Source: Actinomycetes bacterium (lineage in GTDB: Bacteria > Actinomycetota > Actinomycetes > S36-B12 > GCA-2699445). From it: a DNA stretch of 64,000 nucleotides. Under the pieces are notes generated by a model that was given only the letters and a program-made list of their open reading frames with translations, searched no databases and was not told the origin of the DNA. Made by a program: the position numbers and the translations under genes. Where the stretch lies: assembly GCA_022599915.1 (NCBI GenBank), contig JAHZLH010000053.1:1-64000 (forward strand), given 5' to 3'. Of this stretch, positions 34,854-44,325 are shown in pieces (positions within the stretch are counted from its first letter, which is position 1; every line of letters starts with the position of its first letter).

Positions 34854-35836
34854 ACTGCGCTGCAGCGTAGGTGGGCGTTGACCATGGTGGTCATGCTCAA
34901 TTTCTTGGTCTTGACGGTGAAGACCGCTTTCTTTCCTTTGTGAGCACGAGAGGTGAGTTTGACCTTGTTCTTCTTGATCTTCTTCTTAGTAGGAGCTTTC
35001 ATGTTCTTGGGCGCATGCTCGGGAGTTAGTTGGATGTGCCCTAAGCGCTCGTAGCCGGCGGGGCACTTGACCGTGACTTTGCGCTTGTCCTTGGGGACCA
35101 GGGTGATGCGTCGCCACTGCATGACGTGATCATCGGAAGCTTTACTCACCTTCACGGTGTGCTTGCGTTCAGCAGGGCGGGGATTATGGGAAACCCGCAA
35201 CGTCGGTTGACCGAGCGCTGCCACGGACAACGAACTGGCGTAGGTGCCGTAGGGCTGGACGCCTACGGACTGCGCCTCCAAACAGGCAAGTGCGTACTGT
35301 GCGGTGTGAGTCTCGAACAAGTCGGGATTCCCGAAGGCAGTGATTCCGGTTCCCCAACTGGGAGTCACCGCTAAGTTTCCGTCCCAGTTGCCGTAGAAGG
35401 CGTCGATGTCCTCGGCCATGTCGGAGTCAATCCCGTTGCCCTGCCAGGCTGCTCCCGCACCGCCTAGCGCTGCGGCAACGGACTGGTCCATGCCGGCGCC
35501 GTTGTACCAAGCTTGTCCGGAAAAGACCCACTGAGGCTCATCGGTGTTCGCCCAGGTGGGGTAAAGCGAGGACACCGGATACGGCCCGTCGAGGGTGTCC
35601 TCGCAGGTGGGGGTGGCGTTGTAGATAGTCCACGGCTTCACCGAGACCCAGCCAGACAGCGACTGAACGCAAGCTCCGAAACTTTGGTCGGAGAATGTGG
35701 AGTTCCCTAAGGAAGTGCAGGCACCGAAACCGTTATCCCCCCAGTTGTTGGAACCCGCCTGGGCTGAGCTGGCGCTTGCGGCCATCATTCCCAGGATCAA
35801 AGCAGCGGTGGCGGAGGCAGCGACCGCTTTGTTCAT
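34844..35836 (-). CDS. Orphan secreted protein with basic C-terminal domain
   Basis: A 330-residue exported protein I do not recognise. Residues 1-27 are a signal peptide (AVAASATAALILGMMAASASSAQA). Residues 28-215 form a globular part rich in Trp, Gly and Asn with about five cysteines (FGACTSLG, FGACVQSL, TCEDTLDG, LACLEAQ). The last 110 residues are lysine-rich beta strands (TVKCPAGYERLG, KKKIKKNKVKL, MVNAHLRCSAVKN), perhaps a wall- or glycan-binding domain. TAAACT lies six bases before the ATG on the minus strand, suggesting a leaderless promoter. It is not related by eye to the FN3 protein. Confidence 0.75.
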   Translation of the reverse strand: MNKAVAASATAALILGMMAASASSAQAGSNNWGDNGFGACTSLGNSTFSDQSFGACVQSLSGWVSVKPWTIYNATPTCEDTLDGPYPVSSLYPTWANTDEPQWVFSGQAWYNGAGMDQSVAAALGGAGAAWQGNGIDSDMAEDIDAFYGNWDGNLAVTPSWGTGITAFGNPDLFETHTAQYALACLEAQSVGVQPYGTYASSLSVAALGQPTLRVSHNPRPAERKHTVKVSKASDDHVMQWRRITLVPKDKRKVTVKCPAGYERLGHIQLTPEHAPKNMKAPTKKKIKKNKVKLTSRAHKGKKAVFTVKTKKLSMTTMVNAHLRCSAVKN

Positions 35837-35842
35837 ACCGCG

Positions 35843-35848
35843 AGTTTA
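35843..35848 (-). promoter_or_regulatory. Probable -10 box of a leaderless promoter (orphan secreted protein)
   Basis: TAAACT, six bases, then the ATG at 35836 on the minus strand. Confidence 0.4.
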
Positions 35849-36040
35849 GGCGTCAGCCAGACACTGGAAAAGTCCAGCTATGACTTTTTTGCAGGGCCGT
35901 TGAGGTACTAATCTCCACGCACCAGCTGCAAACCCCGTTGCCATGGTGGGTCTTGGTGACCGCGAGCCCTCACAGGTCTACTCTGGAAGTGGAGCATTGC
36001 GGCGCTGCATGACGGCTCGCCCCGATGCGGAGGTGACGTT

Positions 36041-36937
36041 ATGACGGTGGCAATCAGTACTCAGCGGCTTACGAAGCATTACGGTGATGTAGCTGCATTG
36101 GTCGACCTGGATATTGCGGTCGGTCCGGGTGAGGTTTTCGGTTTCTTGGGGCCCAATGGTGCCGGCAAGACCACCATGATTCGCACGATTCTGGATGAGA
36201 TTCGACCCACCTCGGGTACTGCCCAGATCTTGGGAATGGATACCCACCGCGAAAGTGTCGAGATCCGTGGCCACATTGGCTATCTTCCCGGTGACCTCGT
36301 GCTCTATCCGAATCTCACCGGTCGAGATGTACTCACTTACTTCGCCAACCTGCGCGGTGGTGTCGATTGGAACTACGTCGCGGAACTGCAAGAGCGGCTC
36401 GGCGTAGACCTGGACCGCAAATCTGGCGATCTGTCCACCGGCAATCGGCAGAAGGTCGGCATCATTCAGGCCTTCATGAATCAGCCAGAATTGCTGGTGC
36501 TGGATGAGCCCAGCACTGGGCTCGATCCCTTGGTGCAGCGGGAGTTTCAAACCATGATGCGCGAGGTCGCCGAGGCCGGTCGCACCGTCTTTCTCTCCAG
36601 CCACACGCTGTCGGAAGTGCAGCGCGTCGCCGACCGAGTCGGCATCATCCGTCACGGCAAACTCATCGCTTTGGAGACGGTGGCCGATCTGCGACACAAG
36701 GCGATTCGTCGCATCGAGTTGGAGTTCTTCGATGGTGTGCCCCGCGACGAGCTTGCTGCCGTACGTGGGGTGGGTGAGATCGAGGTCGACGGCGAGCGAG
36801 CCATCATCTCGTTTGATGGCGAAATGACTGATCTTTTGGGGGCGGTGGACGGCCACCGACTGCGCGACATCAGCACCGAAGACGCCGATCTGGAAGAAAT
36901 CTTCCTGACCTACTATCACGACGAGGCGGCTGGCTAA
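36041..36937 (+). CDS. ABC transporter ATP-binding protein (DrrA/CcmA type)
   Basis: A 298-residue ATPase of the ABC-2 exporter class. Walker A is GPNGAGKTTMI at about residues 38-48, the signature loop is DLSTGNRQKVGI (LSTGN replacing LSGGQ), Walker B is LLVLDEPSTGLD, and the switch is SSHTLSEV. The C-terminal 70 residues are the usual accessory domain (IRRIELEFFDG). GGAGGTGACGTT precedes the ATG. Its stop and the permease start overlap in TAATG, so the two are coupled. Such systems export drugs, lipids or polyketides; the substrate is unknown. Confidence 0.93.
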   Translation: MTVAISTQRLTKHYGDVAALVDLDIAVGPGEVFGFLGPNGAGKTTMIRTILDEIRPTSGTAQILGMDTHRESVEIRGHIGYLPGDLVLYPNLTGRDVLTYFANLRGGVDWNYVAELQERLGVDLDRKSGDLSTGNRQKVGIIQAFMNQPELLVLDEPSTGLDPLVQREFQTMMREVAEAGRTVFLSSHTLSEVQRVADRVGIIRHGKLIALETVADLRHKAIRRIELEFFDGVPRDELAAVRGVGEIEVDGERAIISFDGEMTDLLGAVDGHRLRDISTEDADLEEIFLTYYHDEAAG

Positions 36938-38595
36938 TGTGGGCCAACGTCTTCACCAAAACCACCGTTGACCGGTGGCGAGGTGTCGTGATCGGTGCCG
37001 TCACCATGGTGCTGTTTTTGTGGATGGCTATGGCCGTCTACCGGGACATCGATCTATCCATCTACACGGACTTGCCGGAAGTCTTTCGGTCGGTGGTGGG
37101 GATTGATGAGACCACTGACGTGGGCAGTCTCGCCTACAGCGCGGTGTACTCCTCCTACGGGGCGTTGGTGATGTTTTCACTGGCGCTGGCGATGGGATCG
37201 GCAGCCATTGCCGGAGAGGAACGCAAAGGCACCATCGGTCTGCTGCTAGCCAACCCAACCAGCCGAACCGGGGTGCTGCTGGCCAAGGCAGCCTCGCTAG
37301 CGCTGCTGCTGGCGGTCGGCATTGGCTTGCTCTGGCTCGGTGGGCTGTTGGTGCCGCAGTTACTCGATGTGGGCATAGCTGGGCAAGATATCGGTGCGCT
37401 GATGCTGCACATGTTCGCTGGCGCACTGTTCTTCGGTTTTCTTGCGCTCGCGGTGGGAGCGTGGACAGGGAGCACCGGGGCTGCCATCGGGGTATCTGCA
37501 GGCGTCATGGTGCTGTCGTTCTTCGCGGTTGGCTTCCTGCCGTTGTTTTCCGACTACGCGGAGTTGGCCCGAGTATTTCCCTGGTATTACTTCAGCAGTA
37601 GCGATCCACTGGCTAACGGAATCGATGCCGGACACTTGGCTGTTCTCGGCTTTGGTGCTGCGAGCCTCCTGACACTTGCAGTGGTCGGGGTACGACGCCG
37701 TGACCTGCGGCAGAGTTCTACCGGCGTCACGTTGCTCGATCGGCTCCGTGTGCTGCCTGCCACGAAAGCGGTGATGAATCGGTTAGCGGGTTCGGCGCGA
37801 GTGTCGGCGATCTGGATCAAGACCGCCGCTGAGTACCAGGCCCTGTTGCTGATCGTGGGTCTGTCCATGTTCCTGGTGATGGGCGTCCTGATCGGAGTCA
37901 TGTATTCCCAACTCGACGATGAACTGTTGGCGCTCGGCGACAGTTTCCCTGCGGAGCTACTGGCGCTGTTCGGTGGCGGAGACCTGTCGACCATTGAGGG
38001 TTACTACCAGCTGGAGACCTTCGGCTTGATGGCCCCGATCGCAGTCATGATCGCGACCATCCTGATCGGTGCGCGAGCGGTTGCGGGGGAAGAACAGCGC
38101 CGCACGATGGGCCTGCTGCTGGCCAATCCGGTTCCGCGCTCGCGGGTGCTGTTGGAAAAGGCATTCGTCATGGTGCTGTTCGGTCTCGCGATCGGACTTA
38201 TTACCTTTCTCGGCGTGGCCGCAGGTGATGCGCTCGGTCAACTCGATATGAACATCGGTAACATCGCCGCCACGAGTTTCCTGGTTGCGTTGATGGGCAT
38301 CGTGTTTGGTGCAGTGGCACTACTAGTGGGAGCCGCTACGGGCCGCAGTCGAATCGCAATCTGGACCGCCGTGGGTTTAGCGCTACTGTCCCATCTGGGA
38401 GAAGCGTTCCTGCCGTTCAGCGAGGGCTTCGCTGATCTGGCTCGGTGGCTGCCCAATCACTACTACCTCTCGACCGACCCACTGCTCACCGGCATGGACT
38501 GGGGTAGTGCTGCGGTGCTGACGGTCATTTCCGCAGTGTTGATCGCATTGTCCGTGCCAGCCTTTAATCGGCGCGATCTGCGCGAACACGACTAG
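36937..38595 (+). CDS. ABC-2 transporter permease, two fused modules
   Basis: A 552-residue membrane protein with about twelve helices made of two similar halves. Each half has the same cytoplasmic loop: AGEERKGTIGLLLANPTSR near residue 90 and AGEEQRRTMGLLLANPVPR near residue 380. Each ends with a similar segment, PWYYFSSSDPLANGID and PNHYYLSTDPLLTGMD. It therefore looks like an internally duplicated ABC-2 permease able to act as a monomer with two ATPase subunits. Partner of the overlapping ATPase gene. Confidence 0.9.
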   Translation: MWANVFTKTTVDRWRGVVIGAVTMVLFLWMAMAVYRDIDLSIYTDLPEVFRSVVGIDETTDVGSLAYSAVYSSYGALVMFSLALAMGSAAIAGEERKGTIGLLLANPTSRTGVLLAKAASLALLLAVGIGLLWLGGLLVPQLLDVGIAGQDIGALMLHMFAGALFFGFLALAVGAWTGSTGAAIGVSAGVMVLSFFAVGFLPLFSDYAELARVFPWYYFSSSDPLANGIDAGHLAVLGFGAASLLTLAVVGVRRRDLRQSSTGVTLLDRLRVLPATKAVMNRLAGSARVSAIWIKTAAEYQALLLIVGLSMFLVMGVLIGVMYSQLDDELLALGDSFPAELLALFGGGDLSTIEGYYQLETFGLMAPIAVMIATILIGARAVAGEEQRRTMGLLLANPVPRSRVLLEKAFVMVLFGLAIGLITFLGVAAGDALGQLDMNIGNIAATSFLVALMGIVFGAVALLVGAATGRSRIAIWTAVGLALLSHLGEAFLPFSEGFADLARWLPNHYYLSTDPLLTGMDWGSAAVLTVISAVLIALSVPAFNRRDLREHD

Positions 38596-38681
38596 CTGCG
38601 GTTGAATAGCCGCAGGCAACGTTGCGAGACCGGCAACTGACAAGGCAGTGGCGGCTGAAGATCACGGTAGGAGTGGACACC

Positions 38682-39488
38682 ATGGCGGAAATCGAAGTCA
38701 AAGATTCGAGGTTGTTTGTTACTGACACTGGCGGCGACCTACCACCGGTCGTTTTTCTGCACGGTTTCCTCTACGACGGACGCCAATTCGATGCACAGAT
38801 CGCGGCACTATCGGATCACTATCGCTGCGTCACCATCGACTTCCCAGGACAAGGCCGATCTGGGCGATCAACCGTTGGGTACAGCACCGAAAACTTGAGC
38901 GCACTGATGGCGTTGGCGTTGCAGCAGTCGGAGTTGGGCCCGGTGCATCTCGTGGGACTGTCGATGGGTGGGTTCGCCGCGATGCGCATAGCGGCGCGTC
39001 GACCTGACCTGCTGAAGTCGCTGACCCTGGTGAACAGTAGCGCTGCTCCTCACGACCGCGCCAAGATTCCGAAGCAGCTTGCGCTGGCTGGGGTGGCTCG
39101 CGTCGCCGGACTGGGTTTGCCGCCAGTCTTGGACGGGGCGGAAGAGGAAATGTACGGCGAAGCTTTCCGCACTGATCCCGACAGCGTTCAACTGCGTGAT
39201 CTGTGGCGGCGGCGGTGGAGTTCCGGCGATCGATCCGGGCTGGTGAACACCCTGACATCGATGATGAAACGGGATGATTTCCGCCCGTACCTTCCGGCTA
39301 TCACTGTTCCCACGATGATCATTGCTGGCGGTGCCGACGTATCGCTGCCACCAGAACACTCGCAGCAGATGCAGGGACTGATCACTGGTTCGAGTTACGT
39401 GGAGCTGCCTGGTGTGGGTCACAGTAGCCCGATAGAAGATCCAGCACAGGTGACCGCTGCACTGGAGCGATTCCTGTCACACAACTAG
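38682..39488 (+). CDS. Alpha/beta hydrolase
   Basis: A 268-residue alpha/beta hydrolase. The oxyanion strand is VVFLHGFLYDG, the nucleophile elbow GLSMGG with the catalytic serine at about residue 95, the acid probably in IIAGGADVSLPPEHS, and the catalytic histidine in LPGVGHSSPIE near the end. The ATG at 38682 has AGGAG ten bases upstream. An earlier in-frame start was rejected for lacking a site. It ends overlapping the convergent DUF4436 gene by four bases (CTAG). Substrate unknown. Confidence 0.88.
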   Translation: MAEIEVKDSRLFVTDTGGDLPPVVFLHGFLYDGRQFDAQIAALSDHYRCVTIDFPGQGRSGRSTVGYSTENLSALMALALQQSELGPVHLVGLSMGGFAAMRIAARRPDLLKSLTLVNSSAAPHDRAKIPKQLALAGVARVAGLGLPPVLDGAEEEMYGEAFRTDPDSVQLRDLWRRRWSSGDRSGLVNTLTSMMKRDDFRPYLPAITVPTMIIAGGADVSLPPEHSQQMQGLITGSSYVELPGVGHSSPIEDPAQVTAALERFLSHN

Positions 39489-40507
39489 GTTGTCGACGAC
39501 TCGCTCTGCTCGCGTTGGCCGTTTGCGCCGTCGGAGGCGAGGTCGGACTGACCCGGAGATTCGGGGTCGGGCGAACTGTCGCTCGTGACCGGCGGCGGTC
39601 CGTAGCGCAGCCACGTCATGATGAATGCGGCCAAGGCAAACATCAGCAGCAGTTCTACCCACAGCACCACTAGAAAGTCGATCCACACCCCAATGGGTGG
39701 CGCTCCCGGCATGTTGGTGCGCAGCGGGATGATGGCGAACATCATGGCAGCGAACCAGCCAGCCATTGTGGCCTCGACTTGCCGCCGTCGCAGGACCACT
39801 GATCGGGCCACGAGGATTGCCAAGATCGCGAGCAGGGCCATGGCCGCGAGGAGTAGTAACACCACGGCGATCACTGAGGCGGAGCGGTTGATGGTTGCGA
39901 TTTCAATGGCGACAAATTCTGATTGCTGGGATTGTGTCTTCTCATCAAAAGTCACCCGGAATCCTGGTGCAGATTCAAAGCCGTCCATGGATACCTTCAG
40001 CGGGGTGCGGCTGCCGTCCTCATCGACTGCGCTGGCGATTGCCGTGATAGCGATGCGAGTGCCGTCGAGCGGATAGTCAAAGTAGGAGATCGCCGGGACC
40101 GGGCGCAATCGCAACTCTGGCACTGGATTTATTTCGCCTGGCTCTAGCACCAGTGTCGAACTGTCCGTTGGTTCGATATAGATCTCAATGGTTCGACGGA
40201 GACGGAGGCCGTCAACAAGTTCCTCTTCTGGCAACTTGACCACGACGTCCAGCACAACCAAGTTTTGGTTGGGGTCAAGCGATCTGGGTATCAGACCTAG
40301 CCAAATTTCACCGGGGTTTGGTGGAATGAAGTCGCTGGCATCTTCGGTGCCGTAAGTATCAAGGAAAACATCTAGCTCGTCGTAGTCTCGGACGTTGAGG
40401 CCGTAGCCAATGATTCCCAGAAGGTAGACCACACCAACGGCAATGAGGGTTACCCGGACGGCACGGGCCCTTCGTCTTCGCTTTGGTTGGTCGACCGGGG
40501 GTGCCAC
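39485..40507 (-). CDS. DUF4436 family membrane protein
   Basis: A 340-residue protein with one N-terminal helix (residues 18-36), an extracytoplasmic beta-rich domain (about 40-210) and three C-terminal helices. The family signature occurs as IIPLRTNMPGAPPIGVWIDF between helices 3 and 4. A Ser/Asp/Gln-rich tail follows. Function unknown. The GTG start is preceded by TAAGTT and six bases on the minus strand, fitting a leaderless promoter. Confidence 0.85.
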   Translation of the reverse strand: MAPPVDQPKRRRRARAVRVTLIAVGVVYLLGIIGYGLNVRDYDELDVFLDTYGTEDASDFIPPNPGEIWLGLIPRSLDPNQNLVVLDVVVKLPEEELVDGLRLRRTIEIYIEPTDSSTLVLEPGEINPVPELRLRPVPAISYFDYPLDGTRIAITAIASAVDEDGSRTPLKVSMDGFESAPGFRVTFDEKTQSQQSEFVAIEIATINRSASVIAVVLLLLAAMALLAILAILVARSVVLRRRQVEATMAGWFAAMMFAIIPLRTNMPGAPPIGVWIDFLVVLWVELLLMFALAAFIMTWLRYGPPPVTSDSSPDPESPGQSDLASDGANGQREQSESSTT

Positions 40508-40513
40508 GGCCTC

Positions 40514-40519
40514 AACTTA
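40514..40519 (-). promoter_or_regulatory. Probable -10 box of a leaderless promoter (DUF4436 gene)
   Basis: TAAGTT on the minus strand, six bases before the GTG at 40507. Confidence 0.4.
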
Positions 40520-40536
40520 GCGAACTCGGGGCCAGC

Positions 40537-41025
40537 TCAGGTGGTTTGGGGTGGCGCCTGCCCGACGATAACTGGTCCGGCTGGTAGCGGTTCTCCCTGG
40601 GCAACACACATGCGAGCCTGAGACAACCAGTCCAGTATCGCTGCCGCATCTACTGGGGGTGGTAGCGCCACCCCGCCATCGACCAGCCGACTCGTTGCTC
40701 GCTGGAGGAGTCGTTCAGTGCCGTGCCGGTTTCCGCGACCGTCGTGGGTGATGGCGACTGCCAGTTGGGCCAGACCCTGCCAGCCGTCGCGTTGCGCTGG
40801 TGGGCAGGTGTGCCACATCTCCTCCAAGACCTCGTGCGCTTGAAACGGTCGCCCCTGATCGAGAAGGGACTGGGCTAGCCCCACGGCAGCAGCGGGTTTC
40901 CTGGGAAGTGGCTCCGGAAGCGGCGGCACTCCGGTGGCACCGTAGGGGAGGGGTCGACCCAATGCGTCTCGGGGTCGAGATTGTTCTGGTCTGCCGCTGC
41001 CGTCGCGGTCTCGCTCGGTAGTCAC
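40537..41025 (-). CDS. DUF309 domain protein
   Basis: A 162-residue cytoplasmic protein with a Pro/Arg-rich N-terminus and a DUF309 helical domain at about 45-130. The conserved core is FQAHEVLEEMWHTCP and GLAQLAVAITHDGRGN, holding the family's His-Glu-Glu cluster. The role of DUF309 is not known. The GTG overlaps the stop of the upstream lipoprotein gene in GTGA, so the two are co-translated. Confidence 0.82.
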   Translation of the reverse strand: MTTERDRDGSGRPEQSRPRDALGRPLPYGATGVPPLPEPLPRKPAAAVGLAQSLLDQGRPFQAHEVLEEMWHTCPPAQRDGWQGLAQLAVAITHDGRGNRHGTERLLQRATSRLVDGGVALPPPVDAAAILDWLSQARMCVAQGEPLPAGPVIVGQAPPQTT

Positions 41026-41975
41026 TCCCAGCGCGGATTCTCGATCGGTTGATCGCACAGTTGGTAGCCCCATTCCACGGGGGTGATTTCCACGTCATTA
41101 GTGGTGTCTGCGTTCTCACCGCTGTAACGAGCGATAGTCACCGCAGCCCCACCCGGTGGCTCTTCAGTTGCTACTGGAGCAAAGACGATTTTGTTAATTG
41201 TTCCTGCTTCGGGGTCTGGGTCGTAACGTCGGCCGCGAGTGTCAACGAGGGCGACTGGCGCCCGGCCATCTCCCTTGGCAAGGCGAACTGTGATCCGCAG
41301 GTCCACCACACCGTTGGTGGTAAAGCCACAGCCATTGCCGCGAGTGGTGACAATTTCTCGGTCAGCCGCTGTCGGCGTCGGGCTAGCGGAGTTGCTGTCG
41401 CTGGGGCTTGGCGTGCCGCTGGCAGTAGGTGCCGCGCTGAGTGTTTCGCTCGGCGTTGGTGTCGGGCTGGGACTAGCCCTAAGAGTTGGCGACGCTACCG
41501 GACTGGCAAGACTAGGGACAGGTTTGGGGCGGCCCTTGATGATTTCGCGGGGCGGTGCCCCCGAGCCTTTCTTGACCGTGGTTGTGACTGTGGGTCCACG
41601 GACGCCATTGGCGACAGCGGCCACCTTTATCTCGTAGTTCAAACCGGGGAAGATTGATGTGAACCTAACCTTAGTGTCGGGCACGGCGTACCAGGCGTCG
41701 TCGATAGCAACGACGTAGCCGTCAGTTGCGCCATCAACCGTAAGCCAGGAGATGAAAAGTCCTCGCTTGCTCACCGATGCGATGATGCCTGGCGGGGCTT
41801 CCAGCGGCTCGGCTGGCGCTGCTGCTTCGGCAGACGGCCCTCGTGCTTCCATTTCCGCCAGCGTTGGGCTGGGAACTGCAGTCGGCAGCCCGACAGTTGC
41901 GCAGGATGCAGTGACCAGCGACGCCGCCACCGAGATAGCCATCGCTGGGAGTTGGTGCGCTCTACCTCCCGCCAC
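41022..41975 (-). CDS. Putative lipoprotein with an FN3-like domain
   Basis: A 317-residue exported protein. The N-terminal hydrophobic stretch ends LVTASC, an acceptable though not ideal lipobox, so attachment through that cysteine is likely. An FN3-like domain follows at about residues 55-125 (GIIASVSKRGLFISWLTVDG...FTSIFPGLNYEIKVAAV). Then comes a long Ser/Pro/Thr linker (SPTLRASPSPTPTPSET) and a C-terminal beta domain resembling extracellular DUF4352-type modules, with a cysteine pair. The GTG at 41975 was taken because it provides the basic residue of a signal peptide; an ATG at 41942 is the alternative. Longer in-frame extensions are antisense to the amidase gene. Confidence 0.7.
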   Translation of the reverse strand: MAGGRAHQLPAMAISVAASLVTASCATVGLPTAVPSPTLAEMEARGPSAEAAAPAEPLEAPPGIIASVSKRGLFISWLTVDGATDGYVVAIDDAWYAVPDTKVRFTSIFPGLNYEIKVAAVANGVRGPTVTTTVKKGSGAPPREIIKGRPKPVPSLASPVASPTLRASPSPTPTPSETLSAAPTASGTPSPSDSNSASPTPTAADREIVTTRGNGCGFTTNGVVDLRITVRLAKGDGRAPVALVDTRGRRYDPDPEAGTINKIVFAPVATEEPPGGAAVTIARYSGENADTTNDVEITPVEWGYQLCDQPIENPRWE

Positions 41976-42078
41976 AGCAATATTGTGCTGCGAAATTGGT
42001 GTTTTGTGTGGAAATCCACCTGATTGGTCGCGCTGCTGCGTTCGATCCTTCCCTAGGGTGCGGGGATCGAAGTTCGGA

Positions 42079-42084
42079 TAGCAT
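42079..42084 (+). promoter_or_regulatory. Probable -10 box of a leaderless promoter (amidase)
   Basis: TAGCAT is followed by six bases and the GTG at 42091. Confidence 0.4.
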
Positions 42085-42090
42085 CCATCC

Positions 42091-43506
42091 GTGAGTTCAT
42101 GGTCGATGACAGGTGAGGTCGTCGACACCACCTGCGATGACGCGCTGGGCGATAGTGACATGACCGACCTGCTGCATCGGTTGGAACGGCGCGAAGTTAA
42201 TGCGGCTGAGTTGCGTGCGGCGGCATTACGTCGCGCACAGCTAGCCGACGCCAGCCTGAACGCGCTGACCGTATCGATATCCGAACCGCGGTCTGATGCG
42301 AACGTGGGTGGGCCATTGGCCGGGATTCCCACGGTGGTGAAAGACAACGAGCAGTTAGTAGGAGAACTCACCGCGATGGGCTCAATGGCGGTGGCTGCGC
42401 AACCAGCAGAGCATGACGCGCCGTTTGTCGCGCAACTGCTGGACTTGGGGCTGCAGCCGATCGGGAAAACCACGATGCCGGAGTTTGGGCTGACCGCGAC
42501 TACCGAGTCGACCCGCCACGGTGCTACCCGCAATCCGTGGAACACCTCGCGGTCTACTGGTGGCTCCAGTGGTGGGTCAGCCGCGGTGGTAGCCGCCGGA
42601 GTAGTCCCCGTGGCGCACGCCAATGATGGTGGTGGCTCCATTCGAATTCCAGCCTCCTGCTGCGGGCTGTTTGGGCTGAAGCCATCTCGGGGTCGGTTTA
42701 TCGATGCGCCAGAGCTAGAGCGCTTGCCAATCAACATCGTCACCCAGGGCGTGGTGACGCGCACCGTTCGGGACACTGCTCGGTTCTTTGCGGAAACCGA
42801 GCGGCTATATGCCAATCCGAAGTTGCCGTCAGTGGGGCAAGTGGCCACTGCCTCATCCCGAAGGCTCCGGGTTGCGGTTGTGCTGGATTATGACGACCGT
42901 TTTGTTTCTCCGGACACAATGGGGGCTCTGACTGAGACCACAAATCTGTTGCTGGGGCTGGGGCACATGGTGGACGAAATCGAGTTTCCGTTTAGTCGCC
43001 AGGACGGTCGTGATTTTCTGCGCTACTGGGCGCTGATGGCCTACTCGATGAAAAATTTCGGTAGTCAAATGTTCGGAGTGTCCATGGATGCTGGTCGAAC
43101 GGAGCGATTGACTAATGGGCTGAGTTCGCTGTTGGCCGGGATGGCTGAGCGGATTCCGTTGTCGCTGTGGCGGTTGCGCCGGCGAGCAGCCCGGCCGGGC
43201 GCTGGCTTGGATTCCTACGACGCCCTACTTATTCCGGTCCTCGGTCATGAGCCGCCGCCCATCGGCTATCTGGGACCTGAGGTGGACTTTCCTACTCACC
43301 TGGGTCGGTTACTGCGCTTTGCCGGCTTCACTGCCATGAGTAACGTCACGGGAGCTCCGTCCATGTCGATGCCGTTAGGTCGCTCGGAGGCTGGTGTGCC
43401 CATCGGCGTACAGTTTGTCGCGCCGATAGGCCATGAACGGACATTGCTGGAGTTGGCCTACGAACTGGAAGCGGCGCACCCATGGCGACGCACCCCGGCG
43501 GCGTAG
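42091..43506 (+). CDS. Amidase (amidase-signature family)
   Basis: A 471-residue amidase. The catalytic triad is visible: lysine in PTVVKDNEQL (about residue 88), cis-serine and nucleophile serine in STGGSSGGSAA (about 150-163). The signature continues HANDGGGSIRIPASCCGLFGLKPSRGR. The closing SMPLGRSEAGVPIGVQFVAP is typical. It hydrolyses an unknown amide; it is not a GatA, because no gatB or gatC is adjacent. Nei2 follows after 15 bp, possibly co-transcribed. Confidence 0.92.
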   Translation: MSSWSMTGEVVDTTCDDALGDSDMTDLLHRLERREVNAAELRAAALRRAQLADASLNALTVSISEPRSDANVGGPLAGIPTVVKDNEQLVGELTAMGSMAVAAQPAEHDAPFVAQLLDLGLQPIGKTTMPEFGLTATTESTRHGATRNPWNTSRSTGGSSGGSAAVVAAGVVPVAHANDGGGSIRIPASCCGLFGLKPSRGRFIDAPELERLPINIVTQGVVTRTVRDTARFFAETERLYANPKLPSVGQVATASSRRLRVAVVLDYDDRFVSPDTMGALTETTNLLLGLGHMVDEIEFPFSRQDGRDFLRYWALMAYSMKNFGSQMFGVSMDAGRTERLTNGLSSLLAGMAERIPLSLWRLRRRAARPGAGLDSYDALLIPVLGHEPPPIGYLGPEVDFPTHLGRLLRFAGFTAMSNVTGAPSMSMPLGRSEAGVPIGVQFVAPIGHERTLLELAYELEAAHPWRRTPAA

Positions 43507-43521
43507 CCGTAGTGATTCGCC

Positions 43522-44322
43522 ATGCCTGAAGGCGACGCCGCCCGACGTGCCGCCCTCCGGTTGGATGCGGCGCTGCAAGGGCAAGAGTTGCTACGTGCCG
43601 AACTGCGGGTGCCACGGTTCGCCACGGTCGATCTGACCGGTGGTGTGGTGACCGGCACTGGCACGGTCGGCAAGCACCTGCTCACTCGAGTGCTGCGTGG
43701 TGACGAGGAGTTGACCGTGCACTCCCACATGCGTATGGACGGTCGGTGGGTGATGGGCAAGGCTGGAGCGAAACCGTGTGCCGGGCCGGGTCATCAGATT
43801 CGGATGTGGTTAGTGAACGCGACCCAGCAGGCGGTCGGGCTGCGATTGGCGGAGGTCAAAGTGGTGCGAACCCGCGACGAGGCACAACTGGTGGGCTACT
43901 TGGGGCCGGACATTCTCGCGGCAGATTTTGATGTGGCGGCTGCCGCTCACCGCATCGCAGATCACGATGGTCAACTTGTAGTCAAGCTGCTGAATCAGCG
44001 CATTGTCTGCGGACTCGGAACCATGTGGGCGGCGGAGTTTGCCAGCCATATCCGCACTAATCCATACGCCACGGATCTGGACCTAACTCAACTTGAGCGA
44101 GGCCTGAGCTATGTGCGCAAAGAAATGCTCACCGCCGTCGACGCTACTCCGCGGGAGTCGCGATCCCGGCTGGTGGTCTTCGAGCGCAACGGTCAACCGT
44201 GTCGGGTGTGCGGTGCTGCGATCAAGAAGGGTCGAGTTGGCGCGGCGCCGCAGCAGCGGGTCACCTACTGGTGCACCAGTTGTCAGCCAGCCGTACCCGA
44301 AGATGGTGCCGTCCTGCCATGA
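43522..44322 (+). CDS. nei: Fpg/Nei-family DNA glycosylase (Nei2-like)
   Basis: A 266-residue base-excision repair enzyme that removes oxidised bases and nicks the strand. After Met removal the protein begins PEGDAARRAALRL, placing the catalytic Pro1 and Glu2. The helix-two-turn-helix lies around KLLNQRIVCGLGTMWAAEF. The C-terminal zinc finger is CRVCGAAIKKGRVG...YWCTSCQ with four cysteines. Length and motifs fit the actinobacterial Nei2 group. It lies 320 bp upstream of pafBC, the damage regulator pair. Confidence 0.93.
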   Translation: MPEGDAARRAALRLDAALQGQELLRAELRVPRFATVDLTGGVVTGTGTVGKHLLTRVLRGDEELTVHSHMRMDGRWVMGKAGAKPCAGPGHQIRMWLVNATQQAVGLRLAEVKVVRTRDEAQLVGYLGPDILAADFDVAAAAHRIADHDGQLVVKLLNQRIVCGLGTMWAAEFASHIRTNPYATDLDLTQLERGLSYVRKEMLTAVDATPRESRSRLVVFERNGQPCRVCGAAIKKGRVGAAPQQRVTYWCTSCQPAVPEDGAVLP

Positions 44323-44325
44323 CTA

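Noticed and set aside
41976-42848. Long upstream extension of the lipoprotein frame
   Set aside because: It is antisense to the amidase and shows amidase-complement composition. The signal peptide begins near 41975.
42091-43506. Amidase as GatA of the tRNA amidotransferase
   Set aside because: No gatB or gatC is adjacent, and the sequence looks like a general amidase-signature enzyme.
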